A DNA stretch of 64,000 bases, from contig CAZYXG010000004.1 of the NCBI GenBank assembly GCA_964650885.1, positions 1 to 64,000 on the forward strand. Direction: 5' to 3'. Below are positions 24,103 to 33,526 of this stretch, one piece after another (within the stretch, counting starts at the first letter, position 1; each line of letters opens with the position of its first letter). A program made the position numbers and the translations under genes. Under the pieces are notes generated by a model, which saw only the letters and a program-made list of their open reading frames with translations, made no database searches and was not told the DNA's origin. The DNA comes from JAPLFM01 sp964650885 (GTDB lineage: Bacteria > Bacteroidota > Ignavibacteria > Kapaibacteriales > UBA2268).

Positions 24103-27100
24103 CTATTTCACTATCTGCAATGACCCGCTATATTTATCTGTGTTAGTCTTCACTTCCAATAAATATGTGCCAGCAGCAATATTTGTTATATCGAACACTA
24201 GCTGATAGCTGCCTTTGTTCAAATCTATCTTGTCTAATGGGAATACCGCACCCAATGTAGAAATTAAATTAACTTCCACTTGCCCTGTCGTAATCAATGT
24301 TATCTTCACATTCAGTTCGTTTTCGGCTGGTACTGGGTAATATTCAAATTGATTTTTCGGGAAGTCATAATTATAAGCAAGTATCAACCCGCAGCGATTA
24401 CTTCCAGTCAATCGGGCATCTTCGGAAAGCCCTATAATTGGAATCACTGAAGTTCGACAAAGGAAATCATAAATTAATGAATCTGTGTAAGTATAATTAT
24501 TCTTGATTTTTGATTGCAATGGATTGAAACAAACCAAAAGCGAACGATTTGAATTTGCTGGTATAATAAATGGTAATTGTGAATTTGGCAAACTAAAGAA
24601 GAGTCCATTTTTTAATCGTAAATTTCCCAAATTAATTGCTGAGTTACCTTCGTTTATAATAGTAATACTATCGCAAACACTTCTGCCAGTCAATGTAGAA
24701 TCAAAGTTAAATTTATCTTGATAGCCAGAGCCACTCGAAGAAACAGAGAATTTAATTACGCTGCTGAAAATAGTATCTTTCAGCTCAATTGAATTATTGA
24801 CTAAATCATTTACTTTAATATGCACACTCGCATCTTTGTTTTTCACTCTTTGATAGTATTTAACCACCAAGCTATCTGGCAAAAAGTATGTAACTTCCAC
24901 AACTGTATTGTTTGAATCAATTGTAATTAAATCTTTAATACCTGTATTTAATTTTCCAATATCGCGAACGGTGAAAAATTTTTCTAGCCCGCAAGTGTCT
25001 TTATTATTTGAAACCAAATCAGGGCTTTCTGTATCTTTGCCAACGTAATAATTTATTGCCACTACGCTTCTTTTGCCGCAATCAATATTGCCATTATTTT
25101 GGAAATTAACCAATATAGTGTCTGTTATTGTAGTATCGCCCAGCAATCCTGCATCGAAACAAACATCTACCGAGATTTTCTGTTTAGGTGCTAAAGTGAT
25201 TGGACTGCTCAAGCCATTAATTGTAATAGTATGATTTTTGTTATTAGATTCCAAATTTATTGTTTGTGGGAAGAAACCATAGTTTTCTAACTCAAATTTC
25301 TTGCAAATTGTTTTAGTTTGTAAAATTGAATCATTAAAAAGTAATAACTTAGTTTCAAATTTTGAAAGACCAACCGTTAAGCCAGGCAAATCGAAATATT
25401 TCTTTCTTGAATAGCCAATGGTGTCAGTAGCGTTTAGCTCGAATGAACCATCTTGGTAAATGTCGGTAAGCTGTCCAGAGAAATTTATTATTTTATCGCC
25501 TATTCCACTGTAATCTGTTATCACTGTGCAATTAACTTGTTTAGTTTGTTCCACATCTAATTTATATATTCCACCGTCAAATTCTAAAGTATCTGCAATA
25601 ACGCCATTAAGTTTGAAACACTCTTTTGTGGTGAAATATTTTGGTGGATTATGGTCAATATTTTTAGTGGACATACCGCCTATGTATCCATAGGAGTTTA
25701 CATCGCCAAAACCGTAAACATAAATACCAATCTCTTCGCTTGCTAACACATCGTGCGTGCCATCGCTAACTCTAGCTATGTAATAAGAGTATCCACTTTG
25801 CTTCACTGGTTGGAAAAAAGAAGGTGATACAGCTACTCCATCTATAGAAACTGTGTTTAAAGCTGTATTTGGTGCTAAAATAGTCAAATATTGTTTTGTA
25901 TATGCATTTTGCTCACCTCCAAAACTCTGGTCTTGTTGTGTTGCTTGTATATTCACACAGCGATAAATCCTACTGAATTGCTCTTTGGGTGGGATAATCA
26001 ACATGAATGGATCGCCTTCAGTCAAAGTATTCTGACCACTATTTGGGTCTTGAGAAGATTGTTTATATAACGCAACCATCATTGGTGCAGTAGATTCTAT
26101 ATGAAATATCTCATTCAGTGGAGCCTCATAAAATTCACCTCTATTCAGAGTTACTTTTTGGACTCCATTCAGATCAATCACAGTGCTATCTTCAGAAACA
26201 ATTACTCTAAAGACATCATAAGCTTTCCAGTTGTTTAAAAGAGTAGGAAAAGGAATAAGAAAAGCATTTCTTCCCCAAAGATTGGTTGGAATAAGCTGCT
26301 CAATTAATATATCTCTCGAAGGATTAGAGTTTGCTAATTCAAAAGGTATATTTGCTCTTTGTTGTCCTGTTATTACAGCAATATTCTTTGTAGATTTAAT
26401 CTCGCTACCAGTCAAATCAGCCTTTGATCCATAATTACCTATTTCGGCTTGCATTAAATAACTATCACCTTGATTTAAAGTAATTGTTTTTGGAGCTGAG
26501 CCAAAGTTGTATGAGCTTACTTTTGGTGTGATTGTTACTTCGGTGTTATTTTCCACAGCAAGGATTGCAAATTGAGAAGGCGTGAATGATACACCCTGTG
26601 TTGAGAATGTATCGTTTGGATAGGACATTACCAAATATTCTTTCCCTAACCCTGATGTAGGGAATGAAAGAAAAGCATCGCAGGACAAAGATGCTTTTGA
26701 ATAAGCATAAACAGATATGTCGGAAGTAGCAGTTACTTTGAAATATTGTGGTGCTATTTTTCCAGTTTGCGAAGTAAAGGGGTCATTGCTCGAACCACTA
26801 TTCAAATAATTTTTAAAACCTCTCAACTCATAATTATGGTATTTAACACCAGTTTTATAGACTTGTTTTGGGTTTGTTATATTAATTGTTCTGCGAGTAA
26901 TATTGCGATTGACATCTCTCATTTCTACTTCCACAGTAGTGGGAACTTCTGCAGAAAAAAATATAATTATCGAATCAAGATTTGTTTGATTTTGCCCAGT
27001 GTTATGAAAATTTGGCGGGAAAGTGAGCCAAAATTCTCTTCCTCTTGTGTCAATTGTTTGCCCAAAAATCTCTGAAGCGAATAATACTGATATTATCAGC

Positions 27101-27132
27101 AAAAATAAATTTATATTTCTAAGATATTTCAT
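24103..27132 (-). CDS. Secreted IgGFc-binding-domain protein with T9SS type A sorting domain
   Basis: A 1009-residue exported protein with a signal peptide ending near residue 24 (LFASEIFGQ). Residues 25-480 match the IgGFc-binding N-terminal type (TRGREFWLTFPPNFHN, ITGQQRANIP, LIPTNLWGRNAFLIPFP). The middle is built of Ig-like and ASPM/SPD-type repeats with the CDSITIINEGNSAINLGNL pattern. The last 80 residues form the sorting domain: YPVPAENELNVKI, GTYLLEVKTNTDK and a final LQIVK. Cleaved by the T9SS sortase-like step and anchored or released at the surface. Despite the domain name, binding to antibody is not implied outside metazoan hosts. A decayed second sorting domain lies downstream. 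Confidence 0.85.
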   Translation of the reverse strand: MKYLRNINLFLLIISVLFASEIFGQTIDTRGREFWLTFPPNFHNTGQNQTNLDSIIIFFSAEVPTTVEVEMRDVNRNITRRTINITNPKQVYKTGVKYHNYELRGFKNYLNSGSSNDPFTSQTGKIAPQYFKVTATSDISVYAYSKASLSCDAFLSFPTSGLGKEYLVMSYPNDTFSTQGVSFTPSQFAILAVENNTEVTITPKVSSYNFGSAPKTITLNQGDSYLMQAEIGNYGSKADLTGSEIKSTKNIAVITGQQRANIPFELANSNPSRDILIEQLIPTNLWGRNAFLIPFPTLLNNWKAYDVFRVIVSEDSTVIDLNGVQKVTLNRGEFYEAPLNEIFHIESTAPMMVALYKQSSQDPNSGQNTLTEGDPFMLIIPPKEQFSRIYRCVNIQATQQDQSFGGEQNAYTKQYLTILAPNTALNTVSIDGVAVSPSFFQPVKQSGYSYYIARVSDGTHDVLASEEIGIYVYGFGDVNSYGYIGGMSTKNIDHNPPKYFTTKECFKLNGVIADTLEFDGGIYKLDVEQTKQVNCTVITDYSGIGDKIINFSGQLTDIYQDGSFELNATDTIGYSRKKYFDLPGLTVGLSKFETKLLLFNDSILQTKTICKKFELENYGFFPQTINLESNNKNHTITINGLSSPITLAPKQKISVDVCFDAGLLGDTTITDTILVNFQNNGNIDCGKRSVVAINYYVGKDTESPDLVSNNKDTCGLEKFFTVRDIGKLNTGIKDLITIDSNNTVVEVTYFLPDSLVVKYYQRVKNKDASVHIKVNDLVNNSIELKDTIFSSVIKFSVSSSGSGYQDKFNFDSTLTGRSVCDSITIINEGNSAINLGNLRLKNGLFFSLPNSQLPFIIPANSNRSLLVCFNPLQSKIKNNYTYTDSLIYDFLCRTSVIPIIGLSEDARLTGSNRCGLILAYNYDFPKNQFEYYPVPAENELNVKITLITTGQVEVNLISTLGAVFPLDKIDLNKGSYQLVFDITNIAAGTYLLEVKTNTDKYSGSLQIVK

Positions 27133-27174
27133 AGTTGTCTCACGAAATTAGTTGTAAATAACAACGTTTAATAA

Positions 27175-27203
27175 TACAATTTAACTTTTTAGTTTAAATT
27201 GTA
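27175..27203. promoter_or_regulatory. Inverted repeat in the divergent promoter region
   Basis: TACAATTTAA (27175-27184) and TTAAATTGTA (27194-27203) form an exact 10-bp inverted repeat. It lies between the divergent surface-protein gene (start 27132) and RNA methyltransferase gene (start 27234). It could be a shared operator. The T/A-rich context means chance is not excluded. Confidence 0.35.
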
Positions 27204-27233
27204 AGCAAAAAAAACACTATTCTAAAAAAATAA

Positions 27234-27770
27234 ATGCGAAAACTTTTATATCAAGAACTTATTGAAGTTAGGAAAACAGAAGAAGAAGCAAAAATTCTTC
27301 CCAAGCATCCAATTTCTCTTATACTCCACAACATTAGAAGCAGCTATAATGTTGGCTCTATTTTCAGAACAGCAGACTCTGCAAATATTCAAGAAATTAT
27401 TCTTTGCGGCTATACTCCCACTCCGCCAAGACCCGAAATAGACAAAACTGCTCTTGGTGCTACTTCCACTGTATCTTGGCAATATATCCAATCAACAGCC
27501 GATGCAATTGTTATGCAAAAAGCTAAGGGAGAAACAGTTTTTGCCTTGGAACTAACAACAAATAGTATTAACTACGATGAAATTCCAAAATCTGCTTTCC
27601 CAATTACAATTGTTTTGGGCAATGAAATTAGCGGTGTAGATGATGATTTGCTTGAATTGTGTGATTTTGCAATTGAAATTCCAATGTATGGAATCAAACA
27701 TTCATTAAATGTGGCGGTTGCCACTGGAATTGCAATCTATGAAGCTACTCAAATCTACTTGTCTAAATAA
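27234..27770 (+). CDS. SpoU/TrmH-family RNA 2'-O-methyltransferase
   Basis: A 178-residue SPOUT methyltransferase without N-terminal extension. The three family motifs are present: motif 1 NIRSSYNVGSIFRTADSA, motif 2 IVLGNEISGVDDDLL, and motif 3 IPMYGIKHSLNVAVATGI, which make the knotted SAM site. It methylates ribose of tRNA or rRNA. Substrate (TrmH, TrmL or RlmB type) cannot be set from these motifs. It is a single gene convergent with ybaK across a shared hairpin. Confidence 0.9.
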   Translation: MRKLLYQELIEVRKTEEEAKILPKHPISLILHNIRSSYNVGSIFRTADSANIQEIILCGYTPTPPRPEIDKTALGATSTVSWQYIQSTADAIVMQKAKGETVFALELTTNSINYDEIPKSAFPITIVLGNEISGVDDDLLELCDFAIEIPMYGIKHSLNVAVATGIAIYEATQIYLSK

Positions 27771-27772
27771 AG

Positions 27773-27832
27773 AACGTTTTTCTAAATCTTGTTAATGTCT
27801 ATAGCTATTAACACTTAAAAAAGAAAAACGTT
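27773..27832. terminator. Convergent hairpin between SpoU methylase and ybaK genes
   Basis: AACGTTTTTC (27773-27782) pairs exactly with GAAAAACGTT (27823-27832). An inner GTTAAT/ATTAAC pair (27791-27812) closes part of the loop. Lying between two convergent stops, it may end transcription from both sides. The spacing is wide for a standard terminator. Confidence 0.5.
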
Positions 27833-27858
27833 ACACCTTATCATGAAATTAGTTTAAA

Positions 27859-28344
27859 TTAATTGATTGCTACAGTAATAGGCGTGGCATTCAAATGTGG
27901 GATTATATCACTGGTTTTAACTTTGATTATGAATCCACGCTTGCCACCATTGATATAAATGTATTCAATCATGGCAATTTCTGCTTCAAAGTATATATTC
28001 ATTTGCTTCAATATCCCAAAAGGTGAAGTGCCACCAAATTCATAACCAGTAGATTTTTTAGCAATTTCAGCATCGCAAAGTGAGCAGCTTCTTGCCCCAA
28101 TTTGTCTTGCAAATTCCTTTAGTGAAATTTCTTTATCCCCTGTCATTAGCACAATAGCAAGTTTGTCTTCATCGGTAGCCACTACTATTGTTTTCACCAC
28201 GAGGTGTTCGTCCACATTTAGAATCTTGGCAGTTTGGGAAGTGCCGCCTTTTTCTTCGTAATCGTAAATGTATGGTTCAAACTCAATTTTCTTAGACTTA
28301 AGCTCTCTGATGGCTTGAGTCATTGGGAATGTTAATTTGCTCAT
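27859..28344 (-). CDS. ybaK: YbaK/EbsC-family aminoacyl-tRNA deacylase
   Basis: A 161-residue YbaK-fold protein that hydrolyses mischarged Cys-tRNA(Pro). Typical features are the start PMTQAIRELKSKKIEFE, the conserved Lys of LVVKTIVV, and GGTSPFGI with GYEFGG just before, plus FIIKVKTSDI at the end. Prolyl-tRNA synthetase, its usual functional partner, is not in the window. The start overlaps the end of the lipoprotein gene by 4 bases, making it the third gene of a minus-strand operon. Confidence 0.9.
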   Translation of the reverse strand: MSKLTFPMTQAIRELKSKKIEFEPYIYDYEEKGGTSQTAKILNVDEHLVVKTIVVATDEDKLAIVLMTGDKEISLKEFARQIGARSCSLCDAEIAKKSTGYEFGGTSPFGILKQMNIYFEAEIAMIEYIYINGGKRGFIIKVKTSDIIPHLNATPITVAIN

Positions 28345-29180
28345 TGTTGTTTTGGCTTGAAATTTACATTTGTATTTATTTTCAAATAATCTTTTGTACT
28401 AGAAAGCGATGTGCTAAATAGCTCAATTCCTAGAGGAATAAATTCTAATCTCGACTCACCAAATTGCTTTGCAGGCATTGGGAAATATATTTCCGATTGC
28501 GAAGCCATTGGCAATTCCAAGGGTTTAATAATCTCAGCCACATCGAGCGGAACCTCTTTATAAAAAGGAACGGACCACTCAAGTAATTTTATTGAGATTT
28601 TTGTTTTCAGCATTACATTCTTTTTTTCTGGCGCTAAGTAAACTTTTCCATTTACAGTTTTTGTTTCAAAGTTGAATTGGTCGTTTAAATAAATAATCAC
28701 TTCAGGTTCGGCACTCACTGGCACAGCCAAGTATTTGCCACTGACTCTCACTTTGCCTTTACCTTCCAGTTCCAATAAACCAATTATTTTGTTATTGTCG
28801 TTGCTTTCCATTCGCACCTTCTTCAAATTCAAATCCATCATCCCATTGTCTATACTTACATAGTTCTTATAGCTAATGCCAAATGTAGATTTGCTTTCAG
28901 AATAAATCTCATTTGTTTGCAGAAAGTTCATTTTCACATCGTTTGTGCTGGAATTTGCAAACTTGTCCATCATGTTATTGATAACAGAAGTTTTAATCAA
29001 AACAGAAACATCTTCATTCTGTTTTTTGTTGCCAATTTTCAAAGCTAATTGTCTTTTAAGCTCCACATATTGAATAGTAAATTTATCAATGTTTTGTTTG
29101 GATTCTTCCACTTTTGGCAACTCTAATCCGCCGCAGCTTGCCAAAGTACTTAGCAGTGCTAAATAAAATAATTTTCTCAT
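28341..29180 (-). CDS. Putative lipoprotein of unknown function (279 aa)
   Basis: The N terminus MRKLFYLALLSTLASCGG has a lipobox (LASC, Cys16), so the mature protein should be lipid-anchored. The rest is rich in long beta-strands with an initial helix of about 35 residues, including VNGKVYLAPEKKNVMLKTKISI. I recognise no family. Its start codon overlaps the stop of the upstream lipoprotein gene (TAATG on the minus strand) and its end overlaps ybaK. The general plan (lipobox, charged helix, beta-rich body) resembles the upstream protein, so the two may be distant paralogues or partners. Confidence 0.7.
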   Translation of the reverse strand: MRKLFYLALLSTLASCGGLELPKVEESKQNIDKFTIQYVELKRQLALKIGNKKQNEDVSVLIKTSVINNMMDKFANSSTNDVKMNFLQTNEIYSESKSTFGISYKNYVSIDNGMMDLNLKKVRMESNDNNKIIGLLELEGKGKVRVSGKYLAVPVSAEPEVIIYLNDQFNFETKTVNGKVYLAPEKKNVMLKTKISIKLLEWSVPFYKEVPLDVAEIIKPLELPMASQSEIYFPMPAKQFGESRLEFIPLGIELFSTSLSSTKDYLKINTNVNFKPKQQ

Positions 29181-29935
29181 TATCTCACCTCCACTTTAGT
29201 TAAGTTCAAACCTACTTGCACAACATCTTCAAAAATTGAAATATCCGTTACATTTATTGTGTAATCAACTTTCTTTTCTAAGCTTTCTATATCCATATTG
29301 ATTTTATCACGAACACTCATTTTGCTAGATTGCAAAATATATTCTTTCTTTATGTTCACTGGGAATTTGAAGGGAGGATAGCTTGTGCTCATACTCCCCA
29401 GATTTTTCTGCACCATTCTTTCTATCAAATCTTCAGTGGTAGAGAGCAATCCTCCAGCTTTTGCTATTGGTGTGATATTGAAAGGCTCTAACTGCAATAG
29501 CAGTTCTTCGTTTTTAAACTCAAAGCCAATTATACAATCCATTAGTAAATCTACATTTACGTTGTATTTCTCATTGTATGCCAATATAGAGAAAGTCATC
29601 AAAGCAGAGCCATAGTTGAGCTCTGTTTTCATATTCTTAATCACATAGCTTGTAACATTATCTATCCAGCCAGTGCTATTGATGTACTGTCTTCCAATTT
29701 TATCTAACATTGCCTTGTTCAAGCTGAGCTGAATTTCTGGCTTCACGGGGCTTGTGTTGTTTAGCTTTGTTTCCAATTCCTTCGCTTTTTGGTAACGTAA
29801 TTCACTAATTTTGGCTTCTCTATATTTGGAAAATTCTTCTTGATTGAAGTCTGCTCCAGCCATTTGTCTGCCAATCACACATCCACTAAGCGATATTGCT
29901 ATGCTAAAGCCACAAAGTGCTTTAATTATGTTCAT
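29180..29935 (-). CDS. Putative lipoprotein of unknown function (251 aa)
   Basis: Starting at the ATG at 29935 gives MNIIKALCGFSIAISLSGCV, a normal lipoprotein signal with LSGC lipobox. The frame is open 12 codons further to an ATG at 29971, which would place a polar lead before the signal, so I reject it. A Lys/Glu-rich helix (about residues 30-55) is followed by a beta-rich domain ending in VVQVGLNLTKVEVR. No known family is recognised. First gene of the operon with the second lipoprotein and ybaK; divergent from the patatin-like gene. Confidence 0.7.
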   Translation of the reverse strand: MNIIKALCGFSIAISLSGCVIGRQMAGADFNQEEFSKYREAKISELRYQKAKELETKLNNTSPVKPEIQLSLNKAMLDKIGRQYINSTGWIDNVTSYVIKNMKTELNYGSALMTFSILAYNEKYNVNVDLLMDCIIGFEFKNEELLLQLEPFNITPIAKAGGLLSTTEDLIERMVQKNLGSMSTSYPPFKFPVNIKKEYILQSSKMSVRDKINMDIESLEKKVDYTINVTDISIFEDVVQVGLNLTKVEVR

Positions 29936-29970
29936 TTTATTTAACTTTATTGAATTAAGTAACGATTTCA

Positions 29971-30002
29971 TTGCTAAGTTTTCAAGTTTATAGATATTTT
30001 TG
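29971..30002 (+). promoter_or_regulatory. Bacteroidota-type promoter for the patatin-like gene
   Basis: TTG at 29971-29973, a 21-base spacer, then TATTTTTG at 29995-30002 fit the TTG-N-TAnnTTTG pattern. Transcription would start about 40 bases before the TTG start codon at 30047. Confidence 0.5.
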
Positions 30003-30046
30003 TAGTATTAACGAGTGTAATTTTCTAAAGTTTTAAATAATTCTCA

Positions 30047-32722
30047 TTGTTACCAATTACAAAAATATCTACAAAAGTTTTATTATTGTGCTTACTTCTT
30101 GCATTTAGCAAGAATAATCTCCTTTCCAATAATTCTAACGACACAATTAAAATAACTGAAGAAGATGTATATCCCAATATTTCATTGGTGCTTAGCGGCG
30201 GTGGTGCTAGGGGATTGACACAAATTGGAGTGATTGAAGAAATGGAAAGCAATGGACTTTTCCCAAAATCAGTGATAGGCACAAGCATTGGTGCAATTAT
30301 TGGAGGGATTTATTCCACTGGCTATAGCCCTAAGGAGCTTGACTCTATTGCCAATTTCACTAATTGGAATGAACTTTTCTCACTCACTAATGAGATGGAT
30401 AGAAATGATTTATTCATAGATCAAAAGAAAATTAACGACAGAAGCATTTTCAATTTGCGGTTCAACGGATTGACCTTTGAAGTCCCTAAAGCAGTTAGTG
30501 GCGGTGGGAAGTTCAATGAATTTTTGCAAACACTTTTTTGGAATGCTCCCTATCAATGCAATAGCGATTTCAATAAACTAAAGTACCCATATAGAGCAAT
30601 TGCTACAGACTTAGTTTCGGGGCAATCAATCAATTTGCAAAGAGGGGATTTAATCACTTCTATAAAAGCAAGTGCTACTGTGCCACTGCGGTATCTGCCA
30701 GTGCTAGTTGATACTATGGTGTTAGTTGATGGCGGTATTTTGTGCAACATCCCTATAGAACACGCAAAAGAATTCAAACCAGATATGATTATTGCTGTCA
30801 ATTCCTCTTCGCCACTTTTTATAAAAGACGAATTGGAAACTCCTTGGAATATAGCGGACCAAACTATTTCTATTTTAATTAAAAAAATGGCAGCTAAAGA
30901 TGCAGAGAAAGCTGATATTTTAATCACTCCTGAAATAGGAAATTGGAAAAATACTGATTACTCAAATCCAAGCTTGCTAATTGATAGAGGTAGGACTTCG
31001 TTTAATATCTATAAAAGCAACATACTTAATAAGTTCGATTCAATTTATAAATCAAATATACTTTCCAAATTAAAATTAAAATTTGGAGAAAGAAATTTGA
31101 ATTTCATTATTAATAAGAAAAATTACTACTACCCAGCCGATATGCAGCAAATAGCCAATTTGATAGCAGAAGATGATTATTTCAAACGCTATGGCTTAGT
31201 ACAATTTGTCTATAATCAAGGTAGTAACTGCTATAATTTCGATTACCCAAATAATTATATAAACGATATTAATATCAATTTTATAGAAACAAAGAATGAC
31301 GACAAATCGTTTGAAATACTAAATCAAATAAGAAATACGGTAAACACCAAATATGACAATTATATTCTTACTAATAAAATTAAAAAAGAAATTATAGAAG
31401 CTATTCTGAAAATATGCAGAGCAAATTCATACTCGTTCGCAAGTGTTAGCAAATTCCAATTCTCTAGCGATGGAAGTATTGATATAGAAATTGACAAAGG
31501 TATTATTACCAAAATTAATGTATTGGGCAATAAACAAACAAAAGAATTTCTAATACTAAGAGAGCTTAGTTTTCAAGTAGGCGAGCCAGCAAATGCAATT
31601 AAATTAAACGAACTTTATGATAATTTAATTGCTACCGAATATTTCAATTATGTTTTTATTGATGTTAAAAAAGTTGATGATTCGGGCTTAGAGCTGAATG
31701 TGAATGTTGACGAAAAAGGCACTAATAATTTGCGAGTTAGTGCGAAGATAGATAACCAACGCTACACTCAAGGCAATGCAGAATTTGTGAGCAACAACTT
31801 TTTAGACAGAGGAGCTAGAACCACTCTGCGTATGGCTGGTGGGCAACGCAACTTTCTAACATCTCTAACTTTGGGCAACCCAAGAATACTTACTACTAAT
31901 CTCGCTTTCGAATTCAATCTCTTTTATAAAAAAAGAGATATATTCCTATTTAATTTCAAAAATGGATTACCTTTCAATGAATTTGAAAGATTGAAAACTG
32001 GCGGCGAAACAGAAGAAAAAACTGGTGCTAACTTTAGCTTTGGTTCACAACTGAACAGACTTGGCAATGTCTCAATTGGTGTTCGCCACGAATTTCAAAG
32101 AATCTATAATAGTGATGCTAATATCATTCCAAAATTTATTAATTTCACTAATCTAAAATTAGGAACTGAAATTGATACAAAAGATAATAGCGATTTTGCT
32201 ACAAAAGGAGTTATGTTTCAGCTTGCATTTCAATCTAGTTTAAATCCAAAATCGGAAGTAAGTTTTTCTAAATTCGATTTAAACTACGAAAACTATTTTT
32301 CAATTGGTTCACTCGTTATGAAGCCATCTCTTTTGCTTGGCTTTGCCGATAAAACATTGCCACGAAGTGAATTCTACACAATGGGTGGTATAAGAAATTT
32401 CTTTGGTATGAACGAAGACGAAGAGCGAGGCCGACAAATATTTGCTGGCTCACTTGAATTTAGATACAAAATGCCATTTAAAATAATATTTGATTCCTAT
32501 CTTTCATTCCGCTACGATTTAGGCAAATCTTGGGTAGATCCCGAATCAATTAAGTTTGAAACATTAAAACACGGAATTGGAGCAATCCTTTCGCTCGATA
32601 CACCATTAGGCCCAGCCAAATTTGCATTAGGAAAATCTTTCTATTTTATATCGGACCCAAATAGTGTGGTGCAAGGTCCTCTCTACGGCTATTTCTCGCT
32701 TGGAGTGGACTTCGGGTATTAA
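30047..32722 (+). CDS. Patatin-like phospholipase fused to POTRA and BamA-like beta-barrel
   Basis: An 891-residue protein with signal peptide MLPITKISTKVLLLCLLLAFS. The patatin domain (about residues 45-320) has the oxyanion GGGARG, the nucleophile Ser80 in GTSIG, and the catalytic Asp228 in DGG, so both dyad residues are present. A POTRA-like module follows (ITKINVLGNKQTKEFLILREL, about residues 480-560). The C-terminal third is an Omp85/D15-type barrel ending in YFSLGVDFGY. The architecture equals that of PlpD of Pseudomonas, a type V (Vd) autotransporter with a secreted lipase. An upstream stop and absence of ATG before the catalytic site force the TTG start. Confidence 0.9.
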   Translation: MLPITKISTKVLLLCLLLAFSKNNLLSNNSNDTIKITEEDVYPNISLVLSGGGARGLTQIGVIEEMESNGLFPKSVIGTSIGAIIGGIYSTGYSPKELDSIANFTNWNELFSLTNEMDRNDLFIDQKKINDRSIFNLRFNGLTFEVPKAVSGGGKFNEFLQTLFWNAPYQCNSDFNKLKYPYRAIATDLVSGQSINLQRGDLITSIKASATVPLRYLPVLVDTMVLVDGGILCNIPIEHAKEFKPDMIIAVNSSSPLFIKDELETPWNIADQTISILIKKMAAKDAEKADILITPEIGNWKNTDYSNPSLLIDRGRTSFNIYKSNILNKFDSIYKSNILSKLKLKFGERNLNFIINKKNYYYPADMQQIANLIAEDDYFKRYGLVQFVYNQGSNCYNFDYPNNYINDININFIETKNDDKSFEILNQIRNTVNTKYDNYILTNKIKKEIIEAILKICRANSYSFASVSKFQFSSDGSIDIEIDKGIITKINVLGNKQTKEFLILRELSFQVGEPANAIKLNELYDNLIATEYFNYVFIDVKKVDDSGLELNVNVDEKGTNNLRVSAKIDNQRYTQGNAEFVSNNFLDRGARTTLRMAGGQRNFLTSLTLGNPRILTTNLAFEFNLFYKKRDIFLFNFKNGLPFNEFERLKTGGETEEKTGANFSFGSQLNRLGNVSIGVRHEFQRIYNSDANIIPKFINFTNLKLGTEIDTKDNSDFATKGVMFQLAFQSSLNPKSEVSFSKFDLNYENYFSIGSLVMKPSLLLGFADKTLPRSEFYTMGGIRNFFGMNEDEERGRQIFAGSLEFRYKMPFKIIFDSYLSFRYDLGKSWVDPESIKFETLKHGIGAILSLDTPLGPAKFALGKSFYFISDPNSVVQGPLYGYFSLGVDFGY

Positions 32723-33273
32723 TGTTTATTTAAGTTTTCAATTGCATCGTGGTGGATAGCATTCATATAAATTTCTGGAGCAACTATATTGCAGCTTTTG
32801 AAATGCAACTTCACTCCCGACTCAGCAAACATAGCTTTCGTGCGTTCGTGTTGATCCACCCATTTTCCATTTGTGTTAGCATCATAGAATTCCTGACCAT
32901 TCTTATGAATAATCACTTCCGAAATACCAGTTTGGATAATCCCTCTAGCACAATCGGTGCAAGGGAGCCAAGGGACATAGATTTTGCACCCTTTCAAAAT
33001 AGTGCCTCTGCGAGCAGCATTATAAATAGCGTTGCGTTCCGCATGTTCAAGCCAAAAGTATTTTTCGCCATTCTCTCTGGAAAGTCGAATTTCAGATTCA
33101 TCAACTTCCACCCCTCGGGGCAGAGAATTATATCCAGTAGCTACAAGTACATTGTCGGCATCGGCAATTATAGAACCCATGTGAGTATGTGGATCTTTGC
33201 TTCGCATACCAACCAAATAGCACATAGTGATATAAAGCTGATCCCAATCGGGTCTTAACATTTGATTAGACAT
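32719..33273 (-). CDS. dCMP deaminase family protein
   Basis: A 184-residue zinc deaminase. The catalytic site is EHAERNAIYNA (His ligand and Glu proton shuttle) and PWLPCTDCARGI (two Cys ligands). LPRGVEVDESEIRLSRENGEKYFW is typical of deoxycytidylate deaminases, which convert dCMP to dUMP for thymidylate synthesis. Length and fold are right for ComEB-type enzymes. The last 4 bases overlap the convergent patatin gene. Confidence 0.88.
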   Translation of the reverse strand: MSNQMLRPDWDQLYITMCYLVGMRSKDPHTHMGSIIADADNVLVATGYNSLPRGVEVDESEIRLSRENGEKYFWLEHAERNAIYNAARRGTILKGCKIYVPWLPCTDCARGIIQTGISEVIIHKNGQEFYDANTNGKWVDQHERTKAMFAESGVKLHFKSCNIVAPEIYMNAIHHDAIENLNKH

Positions 33274-33466
33274 TCACAACCTTGCTAAAAACTAAAAAAG
33301 CAATTTAGCTAATTGGGAAATGAAATCAAAAATTAATTATGAGTTAAGAGTGATGATTTTATAATTCCTTTTGTTAAGGATTACAGACTTTTCTGGCAAG
33401 GCAAAAAAAATTATTAATGCACAGTTAATTGAAACAGATTGTTGAACTAAATCAAATTAGAATAAG

Positions 33467-33499
33467 TTTGCAAAGAATTCTCTTTTTTCATTAAGTTTG
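33467..33499 (+). promoter_or_regulatory. Bacteroidota-type promoter for the menA operon
   Basis: TTTG at 33467-33470, a 21-base spacer, then TAAGTTTG at 33492-33499. The start codon of menA is 28 bases further on. The rest of the 253-base gap upstream shows no gene. Confidence 0.55.
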
Positions 33500-33526
33500 T
33501 ATTGGTAATCACTACTAATTTAGAAA

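Noticed and set aside
24103..27132. Host immunoglobulin binding by the IgGFc-type protein
   Set aside because: The domain name comes from a mammalian protein; bacterial members have no shown antibody binding, so only a surface role is stated.
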